A DNA stretch of 64,000 nt from positions 1 through 64,000 of the forward strand of contig CABJAB010000002.1 in assembly GCA_902363445.1 (NCBI GenBank), given 5' to 3'. Under the pieces are notes generated by a model, which did no database searches, had not been told where the DNA came from, and worked only from the letters and a program-made list of their open reading frames with translations. Both the position numbers and the translations under genes were made by a program. Position 1 is the first letter of the stretch; each line of letters begins with the position of its first letter. This DNA is from Lachnospiraceae bacterium (GTDB taxonomy: Bacteria > Bacillota > Clostridia > Lachnospirales > Lachnospiraceae). Below are positions 56,975 through 64,000 of this stretch, piece by piece.

Positions 56975-58105
56975 ATGGAATATTGGCTGAATGTACTTTG
57001 GGTGGCCCTGGGAGTCTCCGCGCTCCTCTGCGCCGTTTATGTATGGAAACGATTTTATCCGCTGTGGAAGCGGACGCGTCTGCCCTTAGGGGTATATATT
57101 CTCATCCAGACTGTGTTTGTCGCGGTGCTGGCTTTTTCCGCCGCTTTTTCTGCCAAGCTTGAGCAGGAGCGGATAAGCGCTGCGGCCGCCTGTGTCGGCG
57201 CAATCTATATCATCACCATGTCCTATTCTCTGGGACTGTTTCTCATCTCCAATCTTATCCGATTTATATTCCGAAAATGCGGAAAACAAAATAGAGTTAC
57301 GGCTTGGCTGGACAAAAGCTACGGCGGCGCGCTCCTTATTCTGGTCGTGACGCTGGCGGCCGGCATTTACGGGACGATAAATGCCAGGGTCCTGCGTACA
57401 ACAGAGTACGAGATCACGGTTCAGAAAGAGTGCAGTCTGGATTCCCTGAATGCTGTAATGATTTCCGACGCGCATATCGGAACTGTAGTAGGAAAGGCAG
57501 AACTGGACAAACTAGTGGAAAAGACCAATAAGCTTATGCCGGATGTGGTATTTCTGTGCGGGGATTTTTTTGACCACAATACGACGGAAAGCCAGAAGGA
57601 GTATGCCAGAACGGCCCTTTCGAAATTCGAGACCGTATACGGGGTTTATTATATTTCCGGGAATCACGAAATCTATACGGAATCGGAATACACTTCTTAT
57701 TTTGAAGATGCAGGCATTACAGTCCTTCAGGACGAGACGGCGGTCATCGCGGGGGATATCACCGTTGTGGGCCGAAGGGATATGGAAGAGTACAGGCAGT
57801 CCATTTACAGCGTTATGGAGGGGGTGGATACCGAACATCCTGTTATACTTTTGGACCATCAGCCCTTCTATCTGAAAGAAGCGGCTTCTCTGGGAGTGGA
57901 TCTGGAGCTCTGCGGCCATACCCACGGAGGCCAAATGTTTCCCGGTCAGATATTCACCTCACTCCTGAATGAGATGAATTATGGTCTTCGGACGGATGGG
58001 GACTATCATGTGATAACCAGCTCCGGGGCCGGAGCCTGGGCGCTGCCGGTAAAGCTGGGATGTATCAGTGAGATTGTGCATATTAAAGTCCGGTTTGAGG
58101 GATAG
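56975..58105 (+). CDS. Membrane metallophosphoesterase
   Basis: This 376-residue protein has four N-terminal membrane helices (residues 4-140) and a calcineurin-like phosphoesterase domain outside them or in the cytoplasm: ISDAHIG, CGDFFDH, ISGNHEIY, LLDHQPF and CGHTHGGQMFPGQ give all metal-binding motifs. Its substrate is unknown; YkuE-like relatives act on envelope or lipid phosphates. It starts 32 bases after the decayed repeat fragment. Confidence 0.88.
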   Translation: MEYWLNVLWVALGVSALLCAVYVWKRFYPLWKRTRLPLGVYILIQTVFVAVLAFSAAFSAKLEQERISAAAACVGAIYIITMSYSLGLFLISNLIRFIFRKCGKQNRVTAWLDKSYGGALLILVVTLAAGIYGTINARVLRTTEYEITVQKECSLDSLNAVMISDAHIGTVVGKAELDKLVEKTNKLMPDVVFLCGDFFDHNTTESQKEYARTALSKFETVYGVYYISGNHEIYTESEYTSYFEDAGITVLQDETAVIAGDITVVGRRDMEEYRQSIYSVMEGVDTEHPVILLDHQPFYLKEAASLGVDLELCGHTHGGQMFPGQIFTSLLNEMNYGLRTDGDYHVITSSGAGAWALPVKLGCISEIVHIKVRFEG

Positions 58106-58139
58106 ACAGTGTGCCATAATGGAGAGAAAGGGAGCATGA

Positions 58140-58694
58140 ATGAGCTTGGAAGAGGACGGTATGGGTGGCGCGGAAAAGAGAGAAAAGGCTTCGGTACGGG
58201 CGGGGAGGACAGTTCTCCTGTTGTTTTTGTATTCGGTAATGGGCTGGATCGTAGAGGTGGTATTCATGTTCTTCCTTTATGGAGAATACTGCGAAAGAGG
58301 ATTCCTGTATGGGCCTTATTGTCCTATCTATGGTTTTGGACTAGTGGGTCTGAGAGCGCTTTTGAAACGCTGTCTGAACAAGCCGGTCAGATTCATCCTA
58401 CTTTCCATGGCCATATGCGGAGTTTTGGAATATTTGACGGGCGCTGTCCTGGAAGCGGTATTTCATACGGTCTGGTGGGACTATTCCATGTTTCAGTTCC
58501 ATATAGGCGGGAGAGTCTGCCTGGAGACTTTGATTCCCTTTGGGATTTTGTCATATTTATTCCTGCGCTTTATCCATCCGAAGATCGAGGGAATGGCGGA
58601 GCGGATTCCGGTCCGGCTGCTCTATGCGCTCAGCACGAGCATCGTACTCGTCATAATAATAGATTTTATCGCTACGGTCAGGCGATGGATGTAA
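58140..58694 (+). CDS. CmpB-like (DUF/ABC_trans_CmpB) membrane protein
   Basis: This 184-residue protein with four to five membrane helices matches the family named putative ABC-transporter type IV (CmpB): GWIVEVVFMFFLYGEYCERG, FLYGPYCPIYGFG and EAVFHTVWWDYS. No ATPase is nearby, and the transporter label rests on old comparisons. Its function is unknown. GGGAG lies 7 bases before ATG 58140. Confidence 0.8.
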   Translation: MSLEEDGMGGAEKREKASVRAGRTVLLLFLYSVMGWIVEVVFMFFLYGEYCERGFLYGPYCPIYGFGLVGLRALLKRCLNKPVRFILLSMAICGVLEYLTGAVLEAVFHTVWWDYSMFQFHIGGRVCLETLIPFGILSYLFLRFIHPKIEGMAERIPVRLLYALSTSIVLVIIIDFIATVRRWM

Positions 58695-58969
58695 AGCCTC
58701 CGGCTGCCGCGGTTTCGGTTTACCAATGTGCCGTGGCGTATGACCAATATGAATCAGAGGCTGGTTTTCCATTGGCTTGATTTGCGTATCATCTTTGTAC
58801 TGTAATGGGCAATAAAAATACAAATTCTGATTTCAGCAGCAGATGAGTCGGAAGATTTCTGCTGCTGAAAGCCCACACGCCATATCCGGCGATAATCAAT
58901 CGCCCATTAAGAAAAGCAGTGACAGTGTCATTAAAATATCAACGGATAATTTGATAATGGTTTTCGGTT

Positions 58970-59656
58970 TTATTTCTCCACCGCCTTATTGAGACAGGAA
59001 ATGGCATTCAGACTGCGGGGATAACCGATATACGGCAGACACTGGGAAATGACTTTGATCAGAAAGTCCTTGTCGTTTCCCATATTCATATTCCCTTTGG
59101 AATGAGCGGCAAGCTGCGGTTCACAGCCTCCCTGTGCCATAAGGAAGCAAAAGGTAATGAGTTCACGCTCTGCAAGGGTTAAGCCGTTTCGGGTATAGTA
59201 ATCGCCGAAGCAGTTTGCCGCCAGCCAACGGTTAATATGTCCTGCCTTCCAGGCCTTTTTCATTTGCTCGCCGAAGATTTCCGACTGCGCTGCAATTCCT
59301 TTTTCAAGCCGATTATCAAGGGAAGTCGTTGCCTGCCCGTCAAGGGGAAGGCTGACGCCTCGATCTGCGAATACTTCATTGGTAACATTCAGAAAAGGCA
59401 GCATTCTGCCATAACCTAAATAGTCGGCTGCTTGATAAACAATCTCCTTTGCAATGATTGGCGTGATACCGTTTTCCAAGGCTTTCGGGAGCATTTCTTT
59501 GTATGCGTCCACACTGCCGCAGCCAATCAACGCTGCTAAAATCACCATATAGCGTGTCTTTTCATCTAATTGCTGATTTTCTTCACGCGGAACTTCGGTG
59601 AAAGCAAAATACTCGAAGCGCTCTGTGAATTCGGGATCAGTGATATGCAAATCCAT
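58970..59656 (-). CDS. Carboxymuconolactone decarboxylase-family protein
   Basis: This 228-residue protein has two related CMD helical domains (near residues 25-100 and 130-210; RYMVILAALIGCGSVDAY and RELITFCFLMAQGGCEPQL). The family includes AhpD-like peroxidase partners and true decarboxylases. The CxxC of AhpD is absent, but a conserved Cys is present in each half. ATG 59656 has AAAGGAG upstream. It is the last gene of a minus-strand redox cluster. Confidence 0.82.
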   Translation of the reverse strand: MDLHITDPEFTERFEYFAFTEVPREENQQLDEKTRYMVILAALIGCGSVDAYKEMLPKALENGITPIIAKEIVYQAADYLGYGRMLPFLNVTNEVFADRGVSLPLDGQATTSLDNRLEKGIAAQSEIFGEQMKKAWKAGHINRWLAANCFGDYYTRNGLTLAERELITFCFLMAQGGCEPQLAAHSKGNMNMGNDKDFLIKVISQCLPYIGYPRSLNAISCLNKAVEK

Positions 59657-59756
59657 TTTAATCACTCCTTTCAGATTTTTTGAGAAACAAACATTTTCTT
59701 GTCTTTCATATTCTCCATATGGGTGTTCCAATTTTCTTTTTGAATGTAACAGTTTT

Positions 59757-60371
59757 TTAATCGTTCAACCATTCACTGACCGCATTATCGGGATTTGAGG
59801 ACGAATCGCTGCTGATGTGAAGTCCCTCCGTCACAGCCGCATTCGGTTCAAGGGATTTCACCTCATTGACCGTTTCCGAAAGTCCGCTGCCTCCACTGGT
59901 GCAGAACAGAGCGACCGTCTTGCCGGACAGGTCGTAAGTATCGAAAAATGTATAGAGAATCATTGGCATATCGCCCCACCAGATTGGAAATCCGACATAG
60001 ATAATATCGTACTGCTCAATATTTTCTATGCTGCCGGAAATTACAGGACGTGCGCCCGTTCTCTGTTCTTCCTGTGCTAAATCTACAACAGTATCATAAT
60101 CGCCACTGTACGGTACAGCGGGTACAATTTCAAAAATATCAGCATCCGTTTGACTTTGGATAGACCTTGCGACATTTTCGGTGTTGCCCGACCAAGAGAA
60201 ATAAACCACCAATGATTTAGAGCCTGTTTCAGCAGATGAGGAAGAATCGTTTTGAGTATCGGATTTTTCGGCGGATGTAGAGGATAAACGTTCGTTTGCA
60301 GCGTGGTTGCCGCAAGCTGCAAACGAGAACAGCAGTACAAATACCGTAAAGATAGAAACTGATTTTTTCAT
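59757..60371 (-). CDS. Flavodoxin-like lipoprotein
   Basis: This 204-residue protein has a lipoprotein signal (FTVFVLLFSFAACG, lipobox FAAC), a Ser-rich linker and a flavodoxin domain whose FMN phosphate loop is YFSWSGNTENVA (near residue 60), then GFPIWWGDMP and FCTSGGSG. It would be a membrane-tethered FMN electron carrier on the outer side. AAGGAGAT precedes ATG 60371. It is co-directional with the MerR and CMD genes. Confidence 0.85.
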   Translation of the reverse strand: MKKSVSIFTVFVLLFSFAACGNHAANERLSSTSAEKSDTQNDSSSSAETGSKSLVVYFSWSGNTENVARSIQSQTDADIFEIVPAVPYSGDYDTVVDLAQEEQRTGARPVISGSIENIEQYDIIYVGFPIWWGDMPMILYTFFDTYDLSGKTVALFCTSGGSGLSETVNEVKSLEPNAAVTEGLHISSDSSSNPDNAVSEWLND

Positions 60372-60401
60372 TTTAAAAATCTCCTTAATCAAAAATTTTT
60401 T

Positions 60402-60755
60402 TTACTTAATGTCGTTATACTTCATTTCGAATCGCAGATAATCCAGCCGATCTAACTGCCGTTCCTTAAAATGGATTTCATCAAGCGTCCCGCTTCTTTT
60501 TGATTCCAACATTTTAAGCCGTTCATCTTCACTGGATTTGCCCAGGAGAAGTAATTTCATATATCTTTCCACCTCGGCATTTGTGAATCCAATGTCGTGG
60601 AGTGTCATGATGGTACTTAACCGCTCGATGTCGCTGTCGTCATAATGCCACGAGCCCATTATCTTTTTCACCTCGCCGCACAATCCCCAGCCTTCGTACT
60701 CCTGCAATATCTTGACAGGTATGTTGTATTTTTCACTTGTTTCAAAGATTGTCAT
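60402..60755 (-). CDS. MerR-family regulator
   Basis: This 117-residue protein has an N-terminal winged helix (TSEKYNIPVKILQEYEGWGL) and a helical part (DDSDIERLSTIMTLHDIGFTNAEVERYMKLL). There are no Cys residues for metal sensing, so it may respond to a small molecule. ATG 60755 has AAAGGAG. It probably controls this redox cluster, as MerR genes often stand beside flavodoxin-like genes. Confidence 0.8.
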   Translation of the reverse strand: MTIFETSEKYNIPVKILQEYEGWGLCGEVKKIMGSWHYDDSDIERLSTIMTLHDIGFTNAEVERYMKLLLLGKSSEDERLKMLESKRSGTLDEIHFKERQLDRLDYLRFEMKYNDIK

Positions 60756-60846
60756 CTTAACTCCTTTCTGGGTAAACAACAAAAATAAAGACGCTCCGTT
60801 TTGGAACGCCTTTATTATAAATCTGGCCATTTGAAATGTCTAACGC

Positions 60847-61737
60847 TTATATTTTATCACCAGATATGCCTTTCAAGTATTGCGCTGCAAATTCTATAAA
60901 AACAGAGGTTGTGGCGGAAAATATCTGCTCTTTTTTCCATCCTAAAGCTGTTGAAATCTCTAAAACGGGTTGTAATGGAATAAATCTTAGGTTTTCATAG
61001 GTACAGTTTAAGTTTATACTAAGCATTACACCTATGTTTTCTTTGGCCAATACGGCTTCGTTGTAAGGAAGATTTGCGGTTGCTGCGATTTCTACACGAT
61101 CTTTATGATCGCCAAGCCATTTTCCGATTCGGCTTTGATTGAAGTCGCCTGTTGCAGTAACAACCGACATTCCCTCCAAATCTTCCGGTCTTATACTTTC
61201 TTTTTCAGAAAGCGGAGAATCGCTCGGGACAAATACCCCCCACTGTTCTTTGATCGGCATATTGACAAAGTTATATTTACGCATATCAACCGGTTCTGAC
61301 ATTAAACCTATGTCAAGCAATCCTCTTTCAATATAATCCCGAATGTTGTTTGCATTTCCGCTGTATATATCGTATTTTACATTGGGATATTTTTTACGAA
61401 ACTCTGCAATGATCTTTGCCAAATATTCCGTCGAACGGAATTCACCGCTGCCGATTGAAATTGTGCCGGAGAGAGCTTCTTCTTTTTGCATAAAATCCCG
61501 TTTGGTTTTATCTGCCAAAGATAAAATTTCCTGTGCACGGCGTTTTAATATCATTCCGTCCTCGGTCAAAATAATATTATGATTGCTGCGTATAAACAGC
61601 TTCACCCCTAGTTCTTGTTCCAAATCAGCAATTTGTCTTGACAGCGTAGGCTGCGTCAGATGAAGCTGCTGCGCCGCTCTTGTAAAGTTTTCCTCTCGTG
61701 CGATTGCTAAAAAATAGTTCAGTACACGAAGTTCCAT
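60847..61737 (-). CDS. LysR-family transcriptional regulator
   Basis: This 296-residue protein has an N-terminal helix-turn-helix (LRVLNYFLAIAREENFTRAAQ, then LHLTQPTLSRQIADLEQELG) and a C-terminal effector-binding region. LysR regulators respond to a metabolite and usually act on a neighbouring gene. It is followed downstream by the MerR gene in the same direction. The effector is unknown. Confidence 0.9.
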   Translation of the reverse strand: MELRVLNYFLAIAREENFTRAAQQLHLTQPTLSRQIADLEQELGVKLFIRSNHNIILTEDGMILKRRAQEILSLADKTKRDFMQKEEALSGTISIGSGEFRSTEYLAKIIAEFRKKYPNVKYDIYSGNANNIRDYIERGLLDIGLMSEPVDMRKYNFVNMPIKEQWGVFVPSDSPLSEKESIRPEDLEGMSVVTATGDFNQSRIGKWLGDHKDRVEIAATANLPYNEAVLAKENIGVMLSINLNCTYENLRFIPLQPVLEISTALGWKKEQIFSATTSVFIEFAAQYLKGISGDKI

Positions 61738-61883
61738 ACCAGCACCTCCGTATATAGTTTAACACAAACCAGAAATTATAAAAAGTTTCTTTCAGTTTTT
61801 TTATTGCCTCAGGTATAAAGAACATTGGCTTTTGAGTAAGGATACCGACGAAAGATAATACAAGCAATCTGTAAAAAGCAAGA

Positions 61884-61917
61884 AAAGGCAAATTCGCGTA
61901 AAACGAATTCGCCTTTC
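61884..61917 (-). terminator. Terminator of the aldo/keto reductase gene
   Basis: AAAGGC-AAATTCG (61885-61897) and CGAATT-CGCCTTT (61904-61916) pair with one mismatch, and the minus-strand product ends in a T-rich tract. Confidence 0.6.
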
Positions 61918-62001
61918 CTTGTTCCGATTCGATTGTTTTGTATTTTCCGTTAAGGATACCACGTTTTATTTGAAAGCGTTTATCTGTATATCCAATAATC
62001 T

Positions 62002-63027
62002 TTACAAGGGTTTTCCTGCGAGCACTTCTTTGTAATCCTTATAGTTCTCTGCCAAAAGATCCGGCGTGTTCAGCCCGTAGGGACATTTCTTCATACAGTT
62101 TCCGCAGTGGATACAGTCCTCGATTTTTGCCATCATGGCCTGTGATTCAGGGGTCAGATGGCCGGCGGAAGGAGAACGGCGCAGGAGCAGAGACATCCTG
62201 GCACAGTCGTCGATCTTAATGTGGGCCGGACATGTGGGCATACAATAGCCGCAGCCGCGGCAGAAGCTGCCGGACAGAGCTTCCCGTTCTTTGGCGATGA
62301 AGGAGGACAGCTCCTCCGTCATTACAGGAGGGGTATCAATGTAGGACAGGAACTCATCCAGCTCCTTTTCCCGCTGCACGCCCCAGATGGGCAGCACGTT
62401 GTCATATTGGGCCTCAAAGGCGTAGGCGGCGGCAGAATTGGTGATCAGTCCGCCGGACAAGGCTTTCATGGCGATGAAGCCCATATTGTGCTCTTTGCAG
62501 GCGTTCACGATTTCGATGTCCTTTTCCGCGGCCAGATAGCAGAACGGGAATTGGAGCGTATCGTATAAATCGGATTCAATAGCTTCCATGGCCACATGAA
62601 GCCGGTGATTGGTGATGCTGATATGGCGGATCTTCCCCTGCTCCTTGGCTTTGAGCATCGCTTCATAAAGTCCGGTGCCGTCCCCGGGCTTCGGACAGAA
62701 ATCCGGGTTGTGGAACTGCAGGATATCCACGTAGTCGGTCTGAAGGTTCTTCAGGCTGGTATGTAAGTCGTTCCAGAAGCCTTCCACCGTAGTGGACGCT
62801 GTTTTCGTTGAAATATAGAGTTTGTCCCGAATCCCCTTAAAGGCATAGCCGACCTTTTCTTCGCTGTCCGAATACTGGCGTGCCGTGTCGAAAAAGTTGA
62901 TGCCGTTGTCATAGGCCTTTCGAAGAAGATATGCCGCGTCCTCTTTGGAAATCCTTTGGATGGGCAGGGCGCCGAAACCGTTTTTGTTGACGGTGATTCC
63001 TGTTTTTCCAAGTGTTACTGTAACCAT
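62002..63027 (-). CDS. Aldo/keto reductase with C-terminal ferredoxin domain
   Basis: This 341-residue protein has an AKR barrel with GFGALPIQRI, FFDTARQYSDSEEKVG (catalytic Asp-Tyr area near residue 50) and HISITNHRLHVA, followed by a bis-4Fe-4S region: CRGCGYCMPTCPAH and CIHCGNCMKKCPYG (near residues 270-330). Such fusions pass electrons between NAD(P)H and iron-sulfur clusters in anaerobes. ATG 63027 has GGGAGG 6 bases upstream; an ATG 18 bases earlier is less likely. Confidence 0.9.
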   Translation of the reverse strand: MVTVTLGKTGITVNKNGFGALPIQRISKEDAAYLLRKAYDNGINFFDTARQYSDSEEKVGYAFKGIRDKLYISTKTASTTVEGFWNDLHTSLKNLQTDYVDILQFHNPDFCPKPGDGTGLYEAMLKAKEQGKIRHISITNHRLHVAMEAIESDLYDTLQFPFCYLAAEKDIEIVNACKEHNMGFIAMKALSGGLITNSAAAYAFEAQYDNVLPIWGVQREKELDEFLSYIDTPPVMTEELSSFIAKEREALSGSFCRGCGYCMPTCPAHIKIDDCARMSLLLRRSPSAGHLTPESQAMMAKIEDCIHCGNCMKKCPYGLNTPDLLAENYKDYKEVLAGKPL

Positions 63028-63155
63028 ACGATACCTCCCGATCATTAGTAGATATTCATTCTCATTAAGAAAAGTATAGTAGGGAAAGAAGGGAATGTCA
63101 ACCTGGCCGGAAAGAATCTCGAAAGGAAATTTTCCGTAAAATCAGAGAAAAGGAC

Positions 63156-63184
63156 TTGTCAAGTTTTCTTTTTTATTGTAATAT
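63156..63184 (+). promoter_or_regulatory. Promoter of purH leader
   Basis: The -35 box TTGTCA (63156-63161) and -10 box TAATAT (63179-63184) are 17 bp apart, directly before the riboswitch. Confidence 0.75.
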
Positions 63185-63199
63185 CATAGTGTAAATGCA

Positions 63200-63315
63200 A
63201 GACCGTGCGACTGGCGGAGAGTAGGAGTACCTACGGGGAGCGCGGGATAACATATGAGCCGACCGCCTGGGCAGCCTGAAGGATACTATGGGTTACTCAG
63301 GCGTTTTTCTTTTTT
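63200..63315 (+). ncRNA. ZTP (pfl) riboswitch
   Basis: This leader contains GGCGGAGAGTAGG, the CCTACGGGGAGCGCGGGA segment and the invariant CCGACCGCCTGGGC core of the ZTP/pfl riboswitch. It ends in a hairpin GCCTGA (63274-63279) / TCAGGC (63297-63302) with a T-rich run, the expression platform. ZTP, which rises when 10-formyl-THF is short, would turn on purH downstream. The element occurs mainly before purine and folate genes, which fits. Confidence 0.9.
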
Positions 63316-63331
63316 AGAAGGGAGCATGAAA

Positions 63332-64000
63332 ATGAGAGCGTTGATCAGCGTATCAGACAAGACCGGCATCGTGGAACTGGCAAAGGAACTCACAAAGCTG
63401 GGAGTGGAAATCATCTCTACAGGCGGAACTTACAAAAAACTTACGGACGAGGGAGTAAAGGCCATCGAGGTATCCGAACTGACTGGATTCCCGGAGTGCC
63501 TGGACGGGCGTGTGAAGACTCTCCATCCGATCGTACATGCAGGCCTTTTGGCTATGCGTTCCAATCCGTCCCATATGAAACAGCTTGAGGAGCTGGGAAT
63601 TCAGCCGATCGACATGGTCATCGTGAACCTGTATCCTTTCAAAGCTACTATCATGAAGGATGACGTGACTCGCGCAGATGCGGTGGAGAATATCGACATA
63701 GGCGGTCCTACCATGCTCCGCGCGGCAGCGAAGAACTACCAGGATGTGGCCGTGGTCGTGGATCCTAGGGATTATGAGACAGTGCTGAAGGAAATAAAAG
63801 AGGATGGAAAGGTATCTCTGGATACCAAGTTCTATCTGATGCAGAAGGTGTTCATGCACACCTCCAATTATGACACCATGATAGCCGATTATCTGAAAGC
63901 AGAGCGGGAGGATTATGATCTGCCTGAGACGCTGACCATGACCTTTGAAAAGGTACAGGATATGCGGTATGGCGAGAATCCTCATCAGAAGGCCGCTTTC
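63332..64000 (+). CDS. purH: Bifunctional purine biosynthesis protein PurH, start only
   Basis: The first 223 codons are inside the window; the gene runs off the right edge. The IMP cyclohydrolase domain is visible: [52 protein letters not shown] and [12 protein letters not shown]. PurH formylates AICAR with 10-formyl-THF and closes the ring to IMP. ATG 63332 is preferred over 63326 because GGGAG is then at a usable distance. It is controlled by the ZTP riboswitch in its leader. Confidence 0.96.
   Translation, partial: MRALISVSDKTGIVELAKELTKLGVEIISTGGTYKKLTDEGVKAIEVSELTGFPECLDGRVKTLHPIVHAGLLAMRSNPSHMKQLEELGIQPIDMVIVNLYPFKATIMKDDVTRADAVENIDIGGPTMLRAAAKNYQDVAVVVDPRDYETVLKEIKEDGKVSLDTKFYLMQKVFMHTSNYDTMIADYLKAEREDYDLPETLTMTFEKVQDMRYGENPHQKAAF

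Overview
The window reads as chromosome of a Gram-positive anaerobe of the Lachnospiraceae (clostridial cluster XIVa) type. The evidence is the Firmicutes order ireB-yqgF-DUF1292-rnjA-(mltG-like)-trmR-trhP, the prmA-rsmE-cysteine desulfurase-thiI run, an alpha2-type glycyl-tRNA synthetase, strong AGGAGG ribosome sites, several TTG/GTG starts and a ZTP riboswitch in front of purH. No ribosomal RNA, complete tRNA, transposase, integrase or CRISPR array was seen.

Layout. 1-181: the 3' half of a tRNA without its 5' half, then a terminator; this looks like an attachment-site scar, and the DNA left of it may be the end of an integrated element. 245-7084: accessory genes (ECF sigma/anti-sigma pair, Fic protein, TspO, SHOCT protein, Y-family polymerase plus SRAP protein). 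7214-30897: cell-surface region. A PilT-like ATPase converges on a seven-gene minus-strand operon (BTAD/SARP-type regulator, transglutaminase-like lipoprotein, PilC/GspF-like protein, four small pilin-like membrane proteins). Divergent from this operon is a giant adhesin gene of about 14 kb, with about 24 SpaA/Cna-B-like domains and five SdrD-B-like domains, split by one extra G in a G6 run. A second repeat-containing surface protein follows. 32074-52999: housekeeping genes, mostly on the plus strand, for protein and rRNA methylation, tRNA thiolation and modification, RNase J, M16 protease, era, recO, glyS and an amino-acid ABC transporter. 54004-58694: pabA-pabB-pabC, a membrane metallophosphoesterase and a CmpB-like membrane protein. 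58970-63027: a minus-strand redox cluster (CMD protein, flavodoxin-like lipoprotein, MerR, LysR, ferredoxin-type aldo/keto reductase). 63156-64000: ZTP riboswitch and the start of purH.

Two observations stand out. First, the promoters of both big surface-protein genes share one layout: heptamer TGTGAYN, 4 bp, the same heptamer, 9 bp, then TATAAT or TATGAT. Direct heptamers with an 11-bp period next to the -10 box are the known operator geometry of SARP regulators, and a SARP/BTAD-type gene lies directly beside the first of them. This suggests a small regulon joining the giant adhesin, the second surface protein and perhaps the pilin-like operon. Second, a 734-787-bp GC-rich element occurs three times in the same orientation (3289-4075, 31006-31739, 53193-53948), with a decayed inverted piece at 56790-56942. 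It has no conserved reading frame. It contains helices kept by compensatory or G-U-compatible changes, and the polarity of the wobbles favours a plus-strand transcript, so it is a candidate large structured RNA or RNA-bearing mobile repeat.

These calls come from reading the sequence alone. Family names rest on motifs and gene order; no database search or structure prediction was run.
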